Below are positions 8,368-20,369 of a DNA stretch of 64,000 nt, piece after piece (position 1 is the stretch's first letter; every line of letters begins with the position of its first letter). Position numbers and translations under genes: made by a program. The notes below the pieces were generated by a model. It was not told the DNA's origin and searched no databases. It worked only from the letters and a program-made list of their open reading frames with translations. The stretch is from Melanopsichium pennsylvanicum (lineage: Eukaryota > Basidiomycota > Ustilaginomycetes > Ustilaginales): assembly GCA_900208305.1 (NCBI GenBank), contig OAPG01000006.1, positions 620,001 through 684,000 on the forward strand. Reading direction: 5' to 3'.

Positions 8368-8397
<30 letters not shown>
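8368..8397. repeat. Run of 30 A, end of the relict
   Basis: Uninterrupted A30 followed by CC and a further A-rich stretch. Normal CpG content resumes immediately after it, so the run marks one end of the relict. It may be a retroposon tail or a slippage-expanded tract. Confidence 0.8.
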
Positions 8398-8399
<2 letters not shown>

Positions 8400-8692
8400 A
8401 AAAAAATTCCTCGAACAACAAAGGTGATCGTGATCTAAACTATGGATGTGAATGGTGGTGAGGATGGTCGCCGACTGCCGAGGCAGCCAGACTTTGACCT
8501 GACGGTGCATTGCAAGTCTTGGAACGAAAATAGACGAGGTAAGACATGTTGGAAGGGCAAGTCTTGCATAGAGCAGTGCTACAAGGCAGCTACATCAATG
8601 ACCAAATGCGTCGCGATGACCAGTAACGATTAATGTGCCGCGAACGAGTTGGCCCAGACAAACCTTCTTGATGTAGTGTTGAGGACGTTGCC
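8398..8692. other. Intergenic, downstream of cytochrome c
   Basis: About 295 bp with a 63-codon open frame (8442-8633, plus) that resembles nothing I recognise. It most likely includes the 3' UTR of the cytochrome c gene. Confidence 0.5.
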
Positions 8693-9428
8693 TTACTTCG
8701 TTTCCTCCCTAAGATAGGTGATGAGATCGTTGCGGTCTTTGTCCTTCTTCAATCCGCTGAGAGAGGGAAAAAATTGAGGCAAAAGAGTCAAATGGTGGAA
8801 TGTCAGTGACTTGTGAAATCATCAAGTGTCAGAGGAATGAGACGGTGTATGGAACTCACGCAAAGGCCATCTTGGTGCCAGGGATGTATTTCTTTGGGTT
8901 CTCGAGATATTCGAAGAGCGTGTCCTCTGACCAGGTGACGCCCTTGTTGATGTTGGCCTGCGTGTAAGAGAAGCCCTCGACGGAGCCGGTCTTGCGACCG
9001 AAGAGACCATGAAGGTTGGGGCCGACTGATGACGAGTGAGGAAAGAGGAAGGGAGAAGAGACGGTCAGCAATGATGTTGTCGACATTTATCGGATCGACG
9101 ATGCGGAGGTAGCAAAGACGGTCGCCGGAATCACCAAGAGGGAGGGCAAGGATGATGATATATATCAAAACGTTGAATAGGTTGCACATGGTGGGGTCGC
9201 GGGGGAATCGCATGTGAAATGATGTATTGCAAGAATCGTGAATGCAGAAGGTGCGGGGAGTGGGTGAGTCGTGAATATCGACCACTGTGTGATGCTTCAT
9301 TGATTATTGATTGCTAGGAGAAGAAACCTACCCTTGTTAGGCTCGCCGGCACCGAGGGTGTGGCACTGGGCGCAGCGGGTCTTGAAGAGACCAGCACCCT
9401 TCTTGGAGTCACCATCCTTGAAACCCAT
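8693..9428 (-). CDS. cyc1: Cytochrome c
   Basis: Three exons on the minus strand: 9428-9332, 9026-8870 and 8756-8693, with GT-AG introns of 305 and 113 bp (donors GTAGGT and GTGAGT). The product is 105 aa, about the usual length for fungal cytochrome c. The heme-binding CAQCH is at the end of exon 1's conserved block ([17 protein letters not shown]), the axial methionine is in YIPGTKMAF, and the C-terminus [14 protein letters not shown] is typical. It carries electrons between complexes III and IV in the mitochondrial intermembrane space. The protein is very like the cytochrome c known from Ustilago, which is the main support for a smut origin. No single open frame covers it, so it would be missed without splicing. 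Confidence 0.95.
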
Positions 9429-10871
9429 TGTGATAGATGTTCGTGTTGTTGGTGTGAGTAGGTGGAACAGTGTAGTTTGTGATGGTGGCGGGAGTGGAAT
9501 GGGATTGAAGGATGGGAATCAATATATTATTGGCCAGGAGGCGGGCCAAGGATCCAGAAGAATGCCCAACTAGACAGCTGAATTTCGGGTGAGAAGACGC
9601 GTTAGGAAAGCACACGCACATTCTGACCCTGATTCTTCTCGCGAGAGAATTATGCAGTGCAAGGAATTTCAGCTTACGAATCTGGCTTTGCTCGAAATGC
9701 ATCCGCACAGGGATCGCTATCCGTCCATCGTGGTCGACCGGGTGGGCCAATGGAAATTCGTCCATTTTTCAACAACATTATTGCCGTAGATCGAATTTTT
9801 CATCTTGTCCCCAAATTTTATTTTATTTTTAATTTTCCATTTTTCATTTTCTCCCTTTTTGTGCCGGCGTCAGATTTCCGATTTGCACTCATGCCTGTTT
9901 TGGGTTGACAAGAATTTCTTGCTTGGAAAGCCTTGCAGCTGCGGTAAGAGCGATTTCGAATCGTGTGCTTCGAGAGTGTTGCAGAACAACATTCACATTT
10001 GGTCAGCAGTTGTGTCAAAGTGGCAACACCATTCCATACCATCATCGTATTTGTCAGGCATCGCCGGCTATTCTTCATTTTTCAGCTTATGGATGATCAT
10101 GACCGCGGTGAGAATCTGGCTGTGCACGTCAGTCCCGACGTCATTGATCGGCGAGATTTTGATCCGAATTTGCCCGGGACTTGCCAGTCCTAGCACGTGG
10201 AAAAACAACCATCGGGAGATCTAGATCGCTTCGAAATCGGGCATAGACTATGAAATATGTTTATATCATATCTTACTTTCGAGGCAATCGGCTCGGCTTT
10301 GTTCGGGAGCACAGCATAGCAAATAGAGAGCAGCGTCGTAACGCTGGCTCCCTTCGTGCTCTACTGTACATCTACATGGATCCGACGAGTTTCAACGTTG
10401 AGCTCACAGATAGGAACGGCAGCGTTCCTGATTTCCAGTACGTTCTCGTCAACATAGCATACACTCTCAGTGCGGCTTCTTGACCGCACACGCGCTTTCA
10501 GACGTATTCGTCGTCGCTCACTTCATGGGGTCGCGCTCAATTCAGTACTTGTCAAACTTTCCAAAGGCGTCCACGAATACAAGCAAGCTGTTATAAGCGA
10601 TTAGCAAGGAGCAAAAAAGATGTGCAAATACAAGAGAGGTAAAAGTGCAAATACAACAGGGTAAAAAGAGGTGCGTTTCGAGTTCGGAGCAGGCACGTAG
10701 TGGTCCACTCTTTGATAAAGATCACCCAGACGACCTTGTCAGGAAGTCCGAAAAGCATGTCCTGCTCCTTAAACGAGGTACACAATGGAAAGGGCGCAAA
10801 ACGCAGATAATGGGTCATGGTATCATCATACGCTCACATGAGAGAATTCGAAAACAGCTTGGATCGAGGGC
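9429..10871. other. Intergenic: cytochrome c promoter side and MARVEL gene 3' side
   Basis: 1.44 kb without a recognisable gene. The first part should hold the cyc1 promoter and 5' UTR. Open frames are under 140 codons and overlap in several frames. There is a T-rich segment at about 9815-9865. I see no RNA gene. Confidence 0.6.
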
Positions 10872-11378
10872 TTATGCAATCGCCTCCTTCATGGAACGAC
10901 CTCCGCGGAAGGCGCCGGCACCGATGGCAATGACCATGGCGAGCATAAACGTGAGAATGACCCAGCCGATCCAGGCGAAAGCAGTGAGGGCCTTGGTCGA
11001 GTTGCAGTAAGGGAAGGGATATCCCTTATCGGCGCAGCTGAACGAGCCACCAGTGCGGTCGGTGAGAGCGGCAGCACCAGCAAGCCAGAAGATCCAAGTG
11101 AGGAAGATGGCGATGGCGTGGCCAGCGATCGAGGTGATGACACCGCCTACGCTAGCGAGGAAGAGGCCGGTATAGGCGACACCAACGAGGAAACCCCACC
11201 AGCCAGCAAAGAGGAGGAAGCGTGTGGCGTTTTGAATACCCGTGGTGGGTGCATTGTTGTTCGAGTTGTAATCAGCGACGAGCGTCGAGGCGATCACCGC
11301 GACGACGAAAGCGACAAAGGTGAAGATGAGAAAAGTGATGGGGTGGCCCCGGCGGATGGCAGCGGACGAGTCGACCAT
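10872..11378 (-). CDS. MARVEL-domain four-helix membrane protein
   Basis: A single-exon 168-aa protein from an ATG at 11378. Four hydrophobic segments are clear: about 13-36 (PITFLIFTFVAFVVAVIAST), 52-78 (TRFLLFAGWWGFLVGVAYTG), 83-105 (IAGHAIAIFLTWIFWLAG) and 133-158 (AFAWIGWVILTFMLAMVIA). Between helices 3 and 4 a loop has two cysteines (SCADKGYPFPYC), as is common in this fold. MARVEL proteins act in membrane apposition, vesicle transport and eisosome-type domains; the precise role here is not known. The short polar tail ends RGGRSMKEAIA. Fold call by pattern, confident; function open. Confidence 0.8.
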   Translation of the reverse strand: MVDSSAAIRRGHPITFLIFTFVAFVVAVIASTLVADYNSNNNAPTTGIQNATRFLLFAGWWGFLVGVAYTGLFLASVGGVITSIAGHAIAIFLTWIFWLAGAAALTDRTGGSFSCADKGYPFPYCNSTKALTAFAWIGWVILTFMLAMVIAIGAGAFRGGRSMKEAIA

Positions 11379-13131
11379 TTTGAGGTTGCTATGCGTTGAG
11401 GCGAGTAAGGGATGGAAGGTGTGCTGCAGAGAGAGAGAGAGAATGATAGGGGTGATGATGTTGTAGGGTGGAAGGTGAAGAAGATGATGAGCGAGCGTGT
11501 ATATATTGCTTTCGTGGCACTGTGAACAGCTAAGGTATCATAATCTAATGACGCGCTGCACTACGTATGGGCACAGTTCAGTAGATGATCAGTCTCGAGC
11601 GGATGGATGTCAACTCAGCTTTGTTCAGCACCGCACGGCACTACCTGACCGTCTATTCGCGTCACTTTGCCTGAGCCTTTTTTCCTTTCTTTCTTTCTGT
11701 CTTTCTTTCTTTCTTTCTTTTTTTCTTTTTTTCTCCTGGCTTCCGGCATTAAACTCCGCGCTGCACTGCACTCTGCGTCTCGACGATGTGTGCGTTTGAC
11801 AAAAAAAAATTAGACTGATGCTGACTTTGGAACGCTGCTATTTGTGGGCGTGTGACGAAATTAGACCCGACTCCGTCACAGGGCGGCTTGCCATCCACTC
11901 AGCAGTCCCTTTCATCCACGCATCGCTATGAGGCCGTCTCGTCATCGGATTTGGGCACCGAATTGGATTTTTTAGCTCCTTGGCGCACTGCTTTACAAGA
12001 ACAAGACTCACAATGCCTTCACATATTTTTTGGCTCAAACGGCTTTGCTCATCGTTCCCGTGTGTCATCTCCTGGTCCACGCCCTTTTTCATTTTGTGGC
12101 TGCCGCTTTTAAACATACTGCTACGGTGTTGGTGCAACACCTTGTCATGTTCACAACTGCGTTCGTGGCTGTCGTTCACTCATCCAATCACGAATGACTG
12201 GCCGAGGCTGTCAGTGTAGCAAGCGATGGAGACAGATCGTTCTTTGTTGGACGATCCATTCTTGCAAACCTCGAATACCAGACCTTCGAGCATTTAGCAC
12301 GACACTGCTTCTATGACCGACACTGCTACGTCCAGGGGTAGAAACCAAGAATTTTGGCTGACCTCGAACAGCAGCGGGTGGAGGCACAAGAATGATCTGA
12401 CCTGTCGCATCTGTCGTATTTCGTCATCAGCGCAGATCATTTGTCCTCTCTACGCGAGCAATACAGTTCTAGTGCCTGCGACTGTTTGGGAGGGTCCGGC
12501 AGAAAAAGTCCGTGTGACGTTTCCCATTGCAGCTTTAATTCAAGAAAACCTTTCATTGTCCTCACCGAGATGCTCTTGTCAGTCGTTGCCATTTGGTTCC
12601 TCATCCAGCACACGCCGCCCTACGTCTCTGCCGGAGTTTTTTTGGAACTTGCCGACATCCTAGAACGCATGATGCTTTCCGATATATTTAGGCGCCCGAA
12701 AATCACCGTCAGCGTCCCCGAAAAATTCGATGACGCCGACTTCCACAAGGGTCCAGCAGCGACCCGTAATGGTTCATCGAGACAAGTGAGGAGCAGGCAA
12801 GGATGGACTTAAAACGTGTCTAATTCTTCAACAGGATTTCAAGTGCCAAACAGCAGACGTGGACGAGACCCCGCCAAGCTGCTCCGCGGACGCTTGCAGC
12901 GTGATCTCGGATGTGTGTCTTTATTCGAAAAGGAAACGAGAGCACCACGTACCAGATTATGCACTTCTGCAGCTCTCAAAACACAATCACACTGGTGGCA
13001 GATCGCTGTCGACCTGCATCTCCAAGGCCTACGCAGCGCATTGATTTCATTGACACCATCTAGCTCCAAGTAATTCTAGAATGACAAAGACAGAAAGCTG
13101 TGCAAAGCAAGTGACTGCAATCCAGCTTGCA
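11379..13131. other. Intergenic with a (TTTC)n microsatellite
   Basis: 1.75 kb between two minus-strand genes. It should contain the MARVEL gene promoter (a GAGAGAGAGAGA run near 11430) and the 3' UTR of the transporter. Overlapping frames of up to 123 codons at 12.3-12.8 kb look like chance and match nothing I know. Confidence 0.6.
11681..11733. repeat. TTTC-rich microsatellite
   Basis: Imperfect repeats of CTTT and TTTTTC over about 50 bp, pyrimidine on the plus strand. It is about 300 bp upstream of the MARVEL gene start. Confidence 0.8.
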
Positions 13132-15093
13132 TTACTGCGAGCCTTTGGTCTTGACCATCGCCAACAACGCCAGAGAAAGCACATATCCAACGGTAGGGAT
13201 CAAGAAGCAGGCCGATGGAAGTGCCGTCTCGATCGTCAAGCTGTAGACGACGCTGATGAGGATGGGACTGAGACCATTGACGATATTGTCCGAGATCGAC
13301 AGCGCGGCGAGCCAATCGTCGCTCGGTGAAGCGTGCAGCGATGGATGCAACGTCGGATGGCCCGCACGTTTCTGATCTTGAATGATGGCAATTGCAGCCG
13401 ACGCCACGGCAGGTCCAGCTCCCGCACCGAACGAAAGAAACAGTGTTCCAAAGATCATGGCGGCCGCGTTGGAGAAATTCGCAGAGACAAATACTACGAG
13501 GTACCCAATGATGTCGGCAAAGTAGGAAATCCTGGCGATGGCCACGTCGACCGCCGTTCTCCACAGAACGACCGCTCGTATCGTCTCCACTCGCATAGCA
13601 TCACTGCGAATATCTTGCTCCACGAACTCTCTGCTCTGTTGACTGTCTGCCTGCTTGAGATCGGGATCCTTGAGGCCGGCCTTGGCCAGCGTCTCGAGCT
13701 CTTGGGCCGACAGCGAGGCGATTCGACTGGGCTTGCGGATGGTGCGCTCGAAAAAGAGCACAAGCAGGGGGATCGCAAAGATAAGCCAGACAGCTCGCGT
13801 TGCCCCGATGAGGCCCAATAGGAGGCCAAGTGCATCAGGAGTAAAGTCAAATTTGTATCCAGCAAACACAGCGACATAGGACAGAGCATTAGTTCCAACG
13901 TTGGCAAAGGCGCCAGCAAGTGCGAGCCACGTGAGACGATAATCTTTGCGGCCGTCTATGGCTACTTGAGGAAGATAGATCGACAGTGGGCCGAGCATCT
14001 TGCGTTCACGCACCCAAGCCGGCGACAAAGAAGCATGAACAGAGACATTCTCCGTGTCAGCCAATTGAATTGCATCGTTCGTCGCCGTCGCATCCGAGTG
14101 CTCTGATGCAGCCGCATCGGCGAATGTCTCAGGCCTGGTCTCTGGCACCAACAGGACGACCCAGACGATGGCAACCAAGAACAGCCAACAGCAAGCAATC
14201 AGCGCAGCTGGATTGCCATGCTTGGATGGGGTCCTTGGCGTACCCGGAATGGGTGATGGAGTCGGATCCGATGGAAGGTGCAAGATATTGGTGTCGAAAA
14301 GGGGAGAGAAGATCCGTGCGCGAGCCTTGACTGAGGATTGGAGCGCCCACGCGGCCAGTAGCGGCCCGAAGAAAGCGCCGCAGAGAGTGGCACTGACGAG
14401 CCAATTCAGTGCGACGGTGCGGCGTGTGGGCGGTGCGACGTCGACGATCATGACCCTTGATGCGCACAGAAATAATGCAGAAAAGCCAGTGAGACCGGTG
14501 AGAAAGCTGCACAGCAGAATCATGACCATTGAGGCTGCAGGGCTGATCGAGAGTCGGAATGGAACATCTCCGAAAGGGTAGCCAAGCGGTAAGAGCGTAA
14601 AAGGAATGTAATTGACAATGTTGGAAGCGAGCGAGATGAGCAGCATGGGTTTGCGACCCCATTTTGAGAGTCGAGGGCCGTAGAAGAGCATGCTGATGCT
14701 AGATACGACAAAGCTGAGCATGGTAGCCACTGCGACAGCGATACCAACTCGGCTCTCGACCCCGGAGACGGCGCATGGTCTGTCGCGATCGCGTGGAAGC
14801 GGCACGTGCGGCTCAGTAGGTAGCAGCTCGGGATGTTGGCTGTACACATATGCGCAAGTGTAGCTGCGCAGTCCATCGAGGTATGAAGGAACGGCTCCGT
14901 AATTGGCTGCACCCCAGAGAAATGCCACTGCGAGCAGACGTAGCATGGGCCAATGTCGCTGGAAACGATGCAAGGCTTGCGTGATCCAAGAAGGCGGCTT
15001 GGGACCGTCTGGTGTGATGCTGGCCGTTTCATGGTGGCCGTTGGACCGAGACTGGCTCAGAAGGGGACGAGTCTCGTCTTCAGAGCGCTGCAT
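13132..15093 (-). CDS. Major facilitator superfamily (MFS) transporter
   Basis: A single-exon 653-aa protein from the ATG at 15093. The cytosolic N-terminus carries an acidic dileucine-like stretch (DETRPLL), often a vacuole or endosome sorting signal. Around twelve hydrophobic segments follow, starting near residue 48 (LRLLAVAFLWGAANYG). The loop after helix 2 holds the conserved MFS motif variant YGPRLSKWGRKPML, and a long central loop (about 265-385) separates the two halves. A further loop near 470-520 is charged. The substrate cannot be told from the sequence. The gene is divergent from SIN3 with about 760 bp between start codons. Confidence 0.8.
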   Translation of the reverse strand: MQRSEDETRPLLSQSRSNGHHETASITPDGPKPPSWITQALHRFQRHWPMLRLLAVAFLWGAANYGAVPSYLDGLRSYTCAYVYSQHPELLPTEPHVPLPRDRDRPCAVSGVESRVGIAVAVATMLSFVVSSISMLFYGPRLSKWGRKPMLLISLASNIVNYIPFTLLPLGYPFGDVPFRLSISPAASMVMILLCSFLTGLTGFSALFLCASRVMIVDVAPPTRRTVALNWLVSATLCGAFFGPLLAAWALQSSVKARARIFSPLFDTNILHLPSDPTPSPIPGTPRTPSKHGNPAALIACCWLFLVAIVWVVLLVPETRPETFADAAASEHSDATATNDAIQLADTENVSVHASLSPAWVRERKMLGPLSIYLPQVAIDGRKDYRLTWLALAGAFANVGTNALSYVAVFAGYKFDFTPDALGLLLGLIGATRAVWLIFAIPLLVLFFERTIRKPSRIASLSAQELETLAKAGLKDPDLKQADSQQSREFVEQDIRSDAMRVETIRAVVLWRTAVDVAIARISYFADIIGYLVVFVSANFSNAAAMIFGTLFLSFGAGAGPAVASAAIAIIQDQKRAGHPTLHPSLHASPSDDWLAALSISDNIVNGLSPILISVVYSLTIETALPSACFLIPTVGYVLSLALLAMVKTKGSQ

Positions 15094-15853
15094 TATGCAA
15101 ACAGAAGGGGTACAAACTTGCGATTATGGAATATGCCGTCAGAGTCAGGAAAGAATATCGAGTTTGGATGGCGACAAAGGTAACCTGTACGAGCTCAACC
15201 CCGACCTGTACTCAATGATTATCAGGGTCCTGAGCAGGTGCATATGTGGGGCCGCGGCAAAAATGTGTATTTTAAATTTGCCAAGCCTCTGCTGTCAAGG
15301 TGAGTGAGAGCAATTGCAGACTGATATGTTAGAGCTTTCTCGGTATCCTTTTCGCCCGAATAAAATTGCAAAATTATTATCAAAAACTGTTAAACCTAAC
15401 TCAACGCTTCTCCGCAAATGAAAGAGGTGCTCTACAGTGAAAGTACTGCTCTGCGTTTGGAACCAAAATGGATACGCTTCGACCCATTTCCCATCTCTTA
15501 GAGTTTGTGTTATCCGCATCCACACCCACTCTGATCTGCATCCCTTTAGACCGGTTCCGAAAGCCTGTATCCGTGCTCTTCGCGAATCTTTGTTCTCCCT
15601 CGCTCCACCACTTGGTCGATCATCTCCACCATCGTCCGTAGTTCCTTAATCCTTTGCTAACATAAGCACAGCGCACCGCCATCAGCGCGTACGGATCGCT
15701 TTCAAAGCGCCTGCTCTTCCTCCTTCTACGCGACTCATACAACAATCGCTTCAACAAGCTCTTACCTACATCGGCGTTCAAGGCTGCGGTCCACGTCCTT
15801 CTGATCTAGCTTTCAAATACATTCCCGGCGCCCGTCGCTGATTCTCCGCCATC
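15094..15853. promoter_or_regulatory. Divergent promoter region between the MFS gene and SIN3
   Basis: 760 bp upstream of both genes. The SIN3-proximal third is pyrimidine-rich (CT-rich from about 15590), as is common ahead of smut-fungus start codons. No unequivocal TATA box or factor site was identified. Confidence 0.5.
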
Positions 15854-18800
15854 ATGGTAAGTCCCCAGTCTCCCGCCTTACACTCCATTGCAGCTCTTTG
15901 ACTTCATCAGACTGATTCTTTTGGTCTCGCTTTCTGTACTTCAGGCGACTCTCAACGTCAAGGATGCGCTCTCCTACCTGGACCAAGTCAAGGTCCAATT
16001 TGCAGAGCATCCTGATGTGTACAACCGTTTCCTTGACATCATGAAAGACGTAAGTGCCATCCCTACAACAGCTTCTAGATCCATCCACTCGCTCACAATG
16101 CCAATCTCTTTCTCTCTACCACAGTTCAAGAGCCAGTCCATAGATACCCCCGGCGTCATCGAGAGAGTCTCAACCCTCTTTCGCGGACATCCCAGCCTGA
16201 TTCAAGGCTTCAACACCTTTTTACCTCCCGGCTACCGCATCGAATGCAGCTTGGATCCAAGCGAAAGCAATCTCATCACCGTCACAACACCCACGGGCAC
16301 CACCACACAGACGCCAGGCGGTGTCGGCATCGCCGGCGCCATCAATCGCATGAGCGGTGCCGGTTCTGGTCCACCTCCAGGCCCTTCCAATCAGCCAACC
16401 GGTCCTAGAGGCCCCGGCAGTATGGGCATGATGCATGGCTCTGGCCCTCGACATGCAGACCAGCCGCCTTCACACATGCATCCCCCTCCTCATGCTCACG
16501 ATGGTCCTCCCGCTGCCATGCCGTACATGGGCGGTCCGCCCGGCCACCCTATGAACCACGGTCCAAGTACCGCCAACTTCCCAACAGGTGCTGGGCAGCC
16601 ACTAGGCCCTGGCGGCCCTCAACACCCTCCTCACGGTCCTGGTCCAAGTCCCATGGGACCTGCGCCTCCTCATCACAGCCACGGCCGGCCCCAATCGCCC
16701 ATGCCCATGGGACCGGGCGGTGCTCCTCCTGGCGCATCTGGACCTGGCACTCACACCGCTTTGCACGCTGGCCCGGCCAATCCAATGACGCCTGTTCAGG
16801 ATCCAAAGCGGCCCCCTGTCGAGTTCAATCACGCCATCAACTACGTCAACAAGATCAAGCAGCGCTTCTCGCAGGATCCCGACACCTATAAGCAGTTCCT
16901 CGAAATCCTGCAGACGTACCAAAAGGAGCAGCGACCCATCCACGACGTTTACGCCCAGGTCACCGTGCTCTTTGAGAATGCTACGGATCTTCTCGACGAG
17001 TTCAAGCAATTCCTGCCAGACACCACGGCCGGCGCGCAGCCGAGCGGCGGCCTCTTCAACATGCTTGGCCAGGTCACTTCAGGCCTTGGCGGCAATGCTC
17101 CTCCACCTGCTCTGTCCTCCCAGCCCAGTTTCCGAGGCGCGCCCGGCGACGCACCCGAAGCTGGACGCAAAACGGCCGTGCCTAGCGCGCCTGGTGCACC
17201 TCCATCTTCCCGCAAGAAGCGCAGTGGCGCTAACGAGTCGGGCAAGCCCGGCTCGGGTAAGACGAAAAAGTCCAAACACGGGCACAAGGCCGAGCAGCGA
17301 ACTCCACCCCTCCGCCAAGAGCCCTTGGCCGTTTCGCCCACCTTTGCTCATCCAGGTCAAATGCACCATGTGTACGGCATCGATGGCATGGTCGCCGCCG
17401 AAGCCACAGGTCTAGTGCCCCAGGGCACGGTAGTCAACGGCCTCGCCCTCGGTCAGCCCCAGGCTCCACTTGCGACCCTCGACGAGGTGGCTTTCTTCGA
17501 CCGCGTCAAGAAGCACATCGACGACCGAACCACCTACCTCGATTTTCTCAAGCTGCTCAACCTGTACACACAGGACATCATTGATGTCAAGACGCTCGTC
17601 GACCGCGCTGCGCTCTTCATCGGAGGCAACCGCGAGCTTTTCGTCACCTTCAAGGGGCTCTGTGGGTACGATATGGGTCGCCACGGCTGGCTCGACAACG
17701 AAGACCCCATCGTCGAAAACGTTCCCGCTCCACTGCGTGAGAGGGTCGACCTGAACAATTGTAAGGTCTACGGCGCTTCCTACCGCAAGTTGCCCAAATC
17801 TGAAGTCAACTTGGCTTGTTCTGGCCGAGATCCCATGTGCTGGGAGGTCCTCAACGACAGCTGGGTCAGTCACCCCACCTGGGCCTCAGAGGGAGAGGGT
17901 TTCAACCCGCACAAGAAGAACCCTTACGAGGACGCTCTGTACCGATCCGAGGAGGAGAGGCACGAGTACGACTACCACATCGAGGCGAACCTCAGGACCA
18001 TCGCATTGCTCGAGCCCATCGCCGCGCGCATTTCCACTATGGACAACGAGGAGAAAGCCGCCTTCCGACTCAAGCCCGGTCTCGGCGGTCAGAGCAAGAG
18101 CATCTATCAACGCGTCATCAAGAAGGTCTATGGCCGTGAGCAGGGCCTCGAAGTCATCAACGCGCTTCACGACACTCCCTGCGTCTCCGTTCCCATCGTG
18201 CTGCACAGACTCAAGCAGAAAGACGAGGAGTGGAAGCGAGCCCAACGCGAGTGGAACAAGGTCTGGCGTGAAGTCGATGCGCGAAACTACTACAAGAGTC
18301 TCGACCACCAGGGCGTCAACTTCAAGGCTTCCGACAAGAAGGCCATCACCGCCAAGGCCTTCCTGGCTGAGATCGAGGCGCGAAAACTTCAGCAGCAACA
18401 GCGCAGGCTCAGCATGGATCCTACTCTGCCACGACCCAAGCCACGACATCAGCTCGTCTACGTTATGGACAACATGCATGTCTTGACGGACGTGCTCAAG
18501 CTTGCCTTCAGTTACCTCGACCGTGCCACGGGTAGCTACAGCTCCAACGATCGCGAGAGGATCGAGGCCTTCCTCCGCGCCTTTGTGCCTAAGCTGCTCG
18601 CCGTCGACGCCACCGAGTTTGAGGAGCTTCTCAACGGCGACGTAGAACTGGATGACGACGAAGCCAAGAGTGTGGATGAGGATGCCAGAAGCGAAGATAC
18701 CACTGCCGATGATGACGACGCCTCTTCCATCGCCTCTGGCTCCGGTCGACGCGGCAAGAAGCAAGCCGGTGATCTGCGCAAAAAGATTCTCAAGAATCAG

Positions 18801-20369
18801 GCCGAGACTTCCAAGCAGGACGACACCGACGAGTCGGTAGATGCAACGGGCGCCGCTGCCTCAGCCAACGCGAGGGCCTCGAGCCCCTCTATCGTCGCCG
18901 ATGTCGACTCTGCTGCCGAAGCGCTTGCGAATCAGACCTCCAACACCGTTGCTCCTGCCGTTGCCACGACTGAGGACATAGACATGGAGGACGCTCCCAA
19001 GGCGGCGCAGAGCATCGCAGAAGCGCCCGCTGATGATCACACCTCGGAACAAGCCGATTCCGCCAAAGCGGTCCAAGCAGGAGAGTCTTCCACGACTGCC
19101 AATGAGAACGCAGCTGCAGAGGAGTCGTTGAATCAGAACGCATCCACTTGGATCAACACCGACCTCAACGTCACCTTCGATTCGTCCAAGGGTCATAGCA
19201 TAAATGTTCGTGATGCCGTCGAAGACGACGAAGCGTCCGCTTCCGGCCCCCCCGTCAACTTCTTCTGCAACAGTCAGTACTTTGTCTTTATCCGCCTTCT
19301 CCAGCTGCTGTATTCGCGCCTGCACAAGGTTAAGGCGCTCGGTGTTCAGATGGCCAACAAGCAGCCTCTCCGCAGCAAGATCAACCCTCTAGCCATCGAG
19401 CTTGGTCTTCAAGATGGTGGTAGCGGACCCGCCGCCGTGGTCGGCGCTGCCGCCAACTCGTCGAGCCTCGGTCCCGTCGCGCCGACCAACGAAGAAGCAG
19501 GCTTGACCCTTCACCCATCTCGCTACTATGACACGCTCCTCGACATGTGCGAGAAACTTTTCGACGGCGATGTCGACCAGGGCACCTACGAGGAGAGTGT
19601 GCGGTACATGTACGGCATCGAAGGTTACATCGTCTTTACGCTCGACAAGGTCATCGGCGCCATGCTCAAGGTCGTGCAGTTCCTCGCCACGGATTCCAAG
19701 TGTCAGGAGATGCAGGCCATCATGGAGGCCAACCGTGCGAACCCCCAGAGCACGCTAACCAGCTACCGACAGCAGATCGCCAACCGTATGGCTGCCGAGG
19801 GCTTGATCGGCAAGGACGAGAGCCTCTTTCGCCTGGAATGGGTGCCCTCGTCGTGCACCTTGCTCATTCAAATGTTGTCAAAGGACGACCTCACCATGGA
19901 CGACGCAAGCACCGTCGAGCAAAACTGGCTCCATTACATGTCAAGCTTCAGCCTCTGGACCCCGACCGAGGGTCTGCCAGCCGAGGCACAGGCTCCCTTT
20001 ATCAGGCGATCGCTGTCTGCTAATGGCACCATCGATAACGATGCTGTCGGAACACGCTACGTCACCCGTAGCGGGCTCGAGATTCGCATTTGTTTGCGCA
20101 CCTTCAAGCTCTTCTTCGCCCATGGTACCGAGGACGTCTTTGTTCGCATTCGACCCGAGGACGAGAAGACCAAGCTCGACCGCAAGGCCGCTGCGGTCAA
20201 CAAGCGCCGAAGTACGCGTTGGGACGATTGGCTCTCGGCACGCCGAAGGGCGATTGATAACCCGAGCGGTGCTGTTGAGGTGGTCGCGGAGAGCGCTCAG
20301 ACTGAGGGCTCTGCGCCCAATGGTGCTGTTGAGGCCGCTCCAGCTTCCGAGTCCGTTGCTGAGGCTTAA
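15854..20369 (+). CDS. sin3: Sin3 transcriptional co-repressor scaffold
   Basis: Predicted exons: 15854-15856 (only ATG), 15945-16049 and 16125-20369, with introns of 88 and 75 bp (GTAAGT donors, CAG acceptors). The result is 1450 aa. PAH1 is at the very start (LNVKDALSYLDQVKVQF ... FLPPGYRIE, about 3-75), then a long Pro/Gly/His-rich region, PAH2 (264-335), PAH3 (491-552), the Sin3 histone-deacetylase-interaction region (about 555-680: CKVYGASYRKLP, CSGRDPMCWEVLND, SHPTWASE), an acidic Ala-rich segment (about 880-1060) and the conserved Sin3 C-terminal domain. Sin3 scaffolds Rpd3-type deacetylase complexes in the nucleus. The second intron interrupts PAH1 and leaves the frame open, so retention would insert 25 residues. 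A longer N-terminus from upstream exons cannot be excluded. Confidence 0.93.

Noticed and set aside
17886..18764. 292-codon minus-strand frame over SIN3
   Set aside because: Antisense to the conserved deacetylase-interaction region; no independent similarity.
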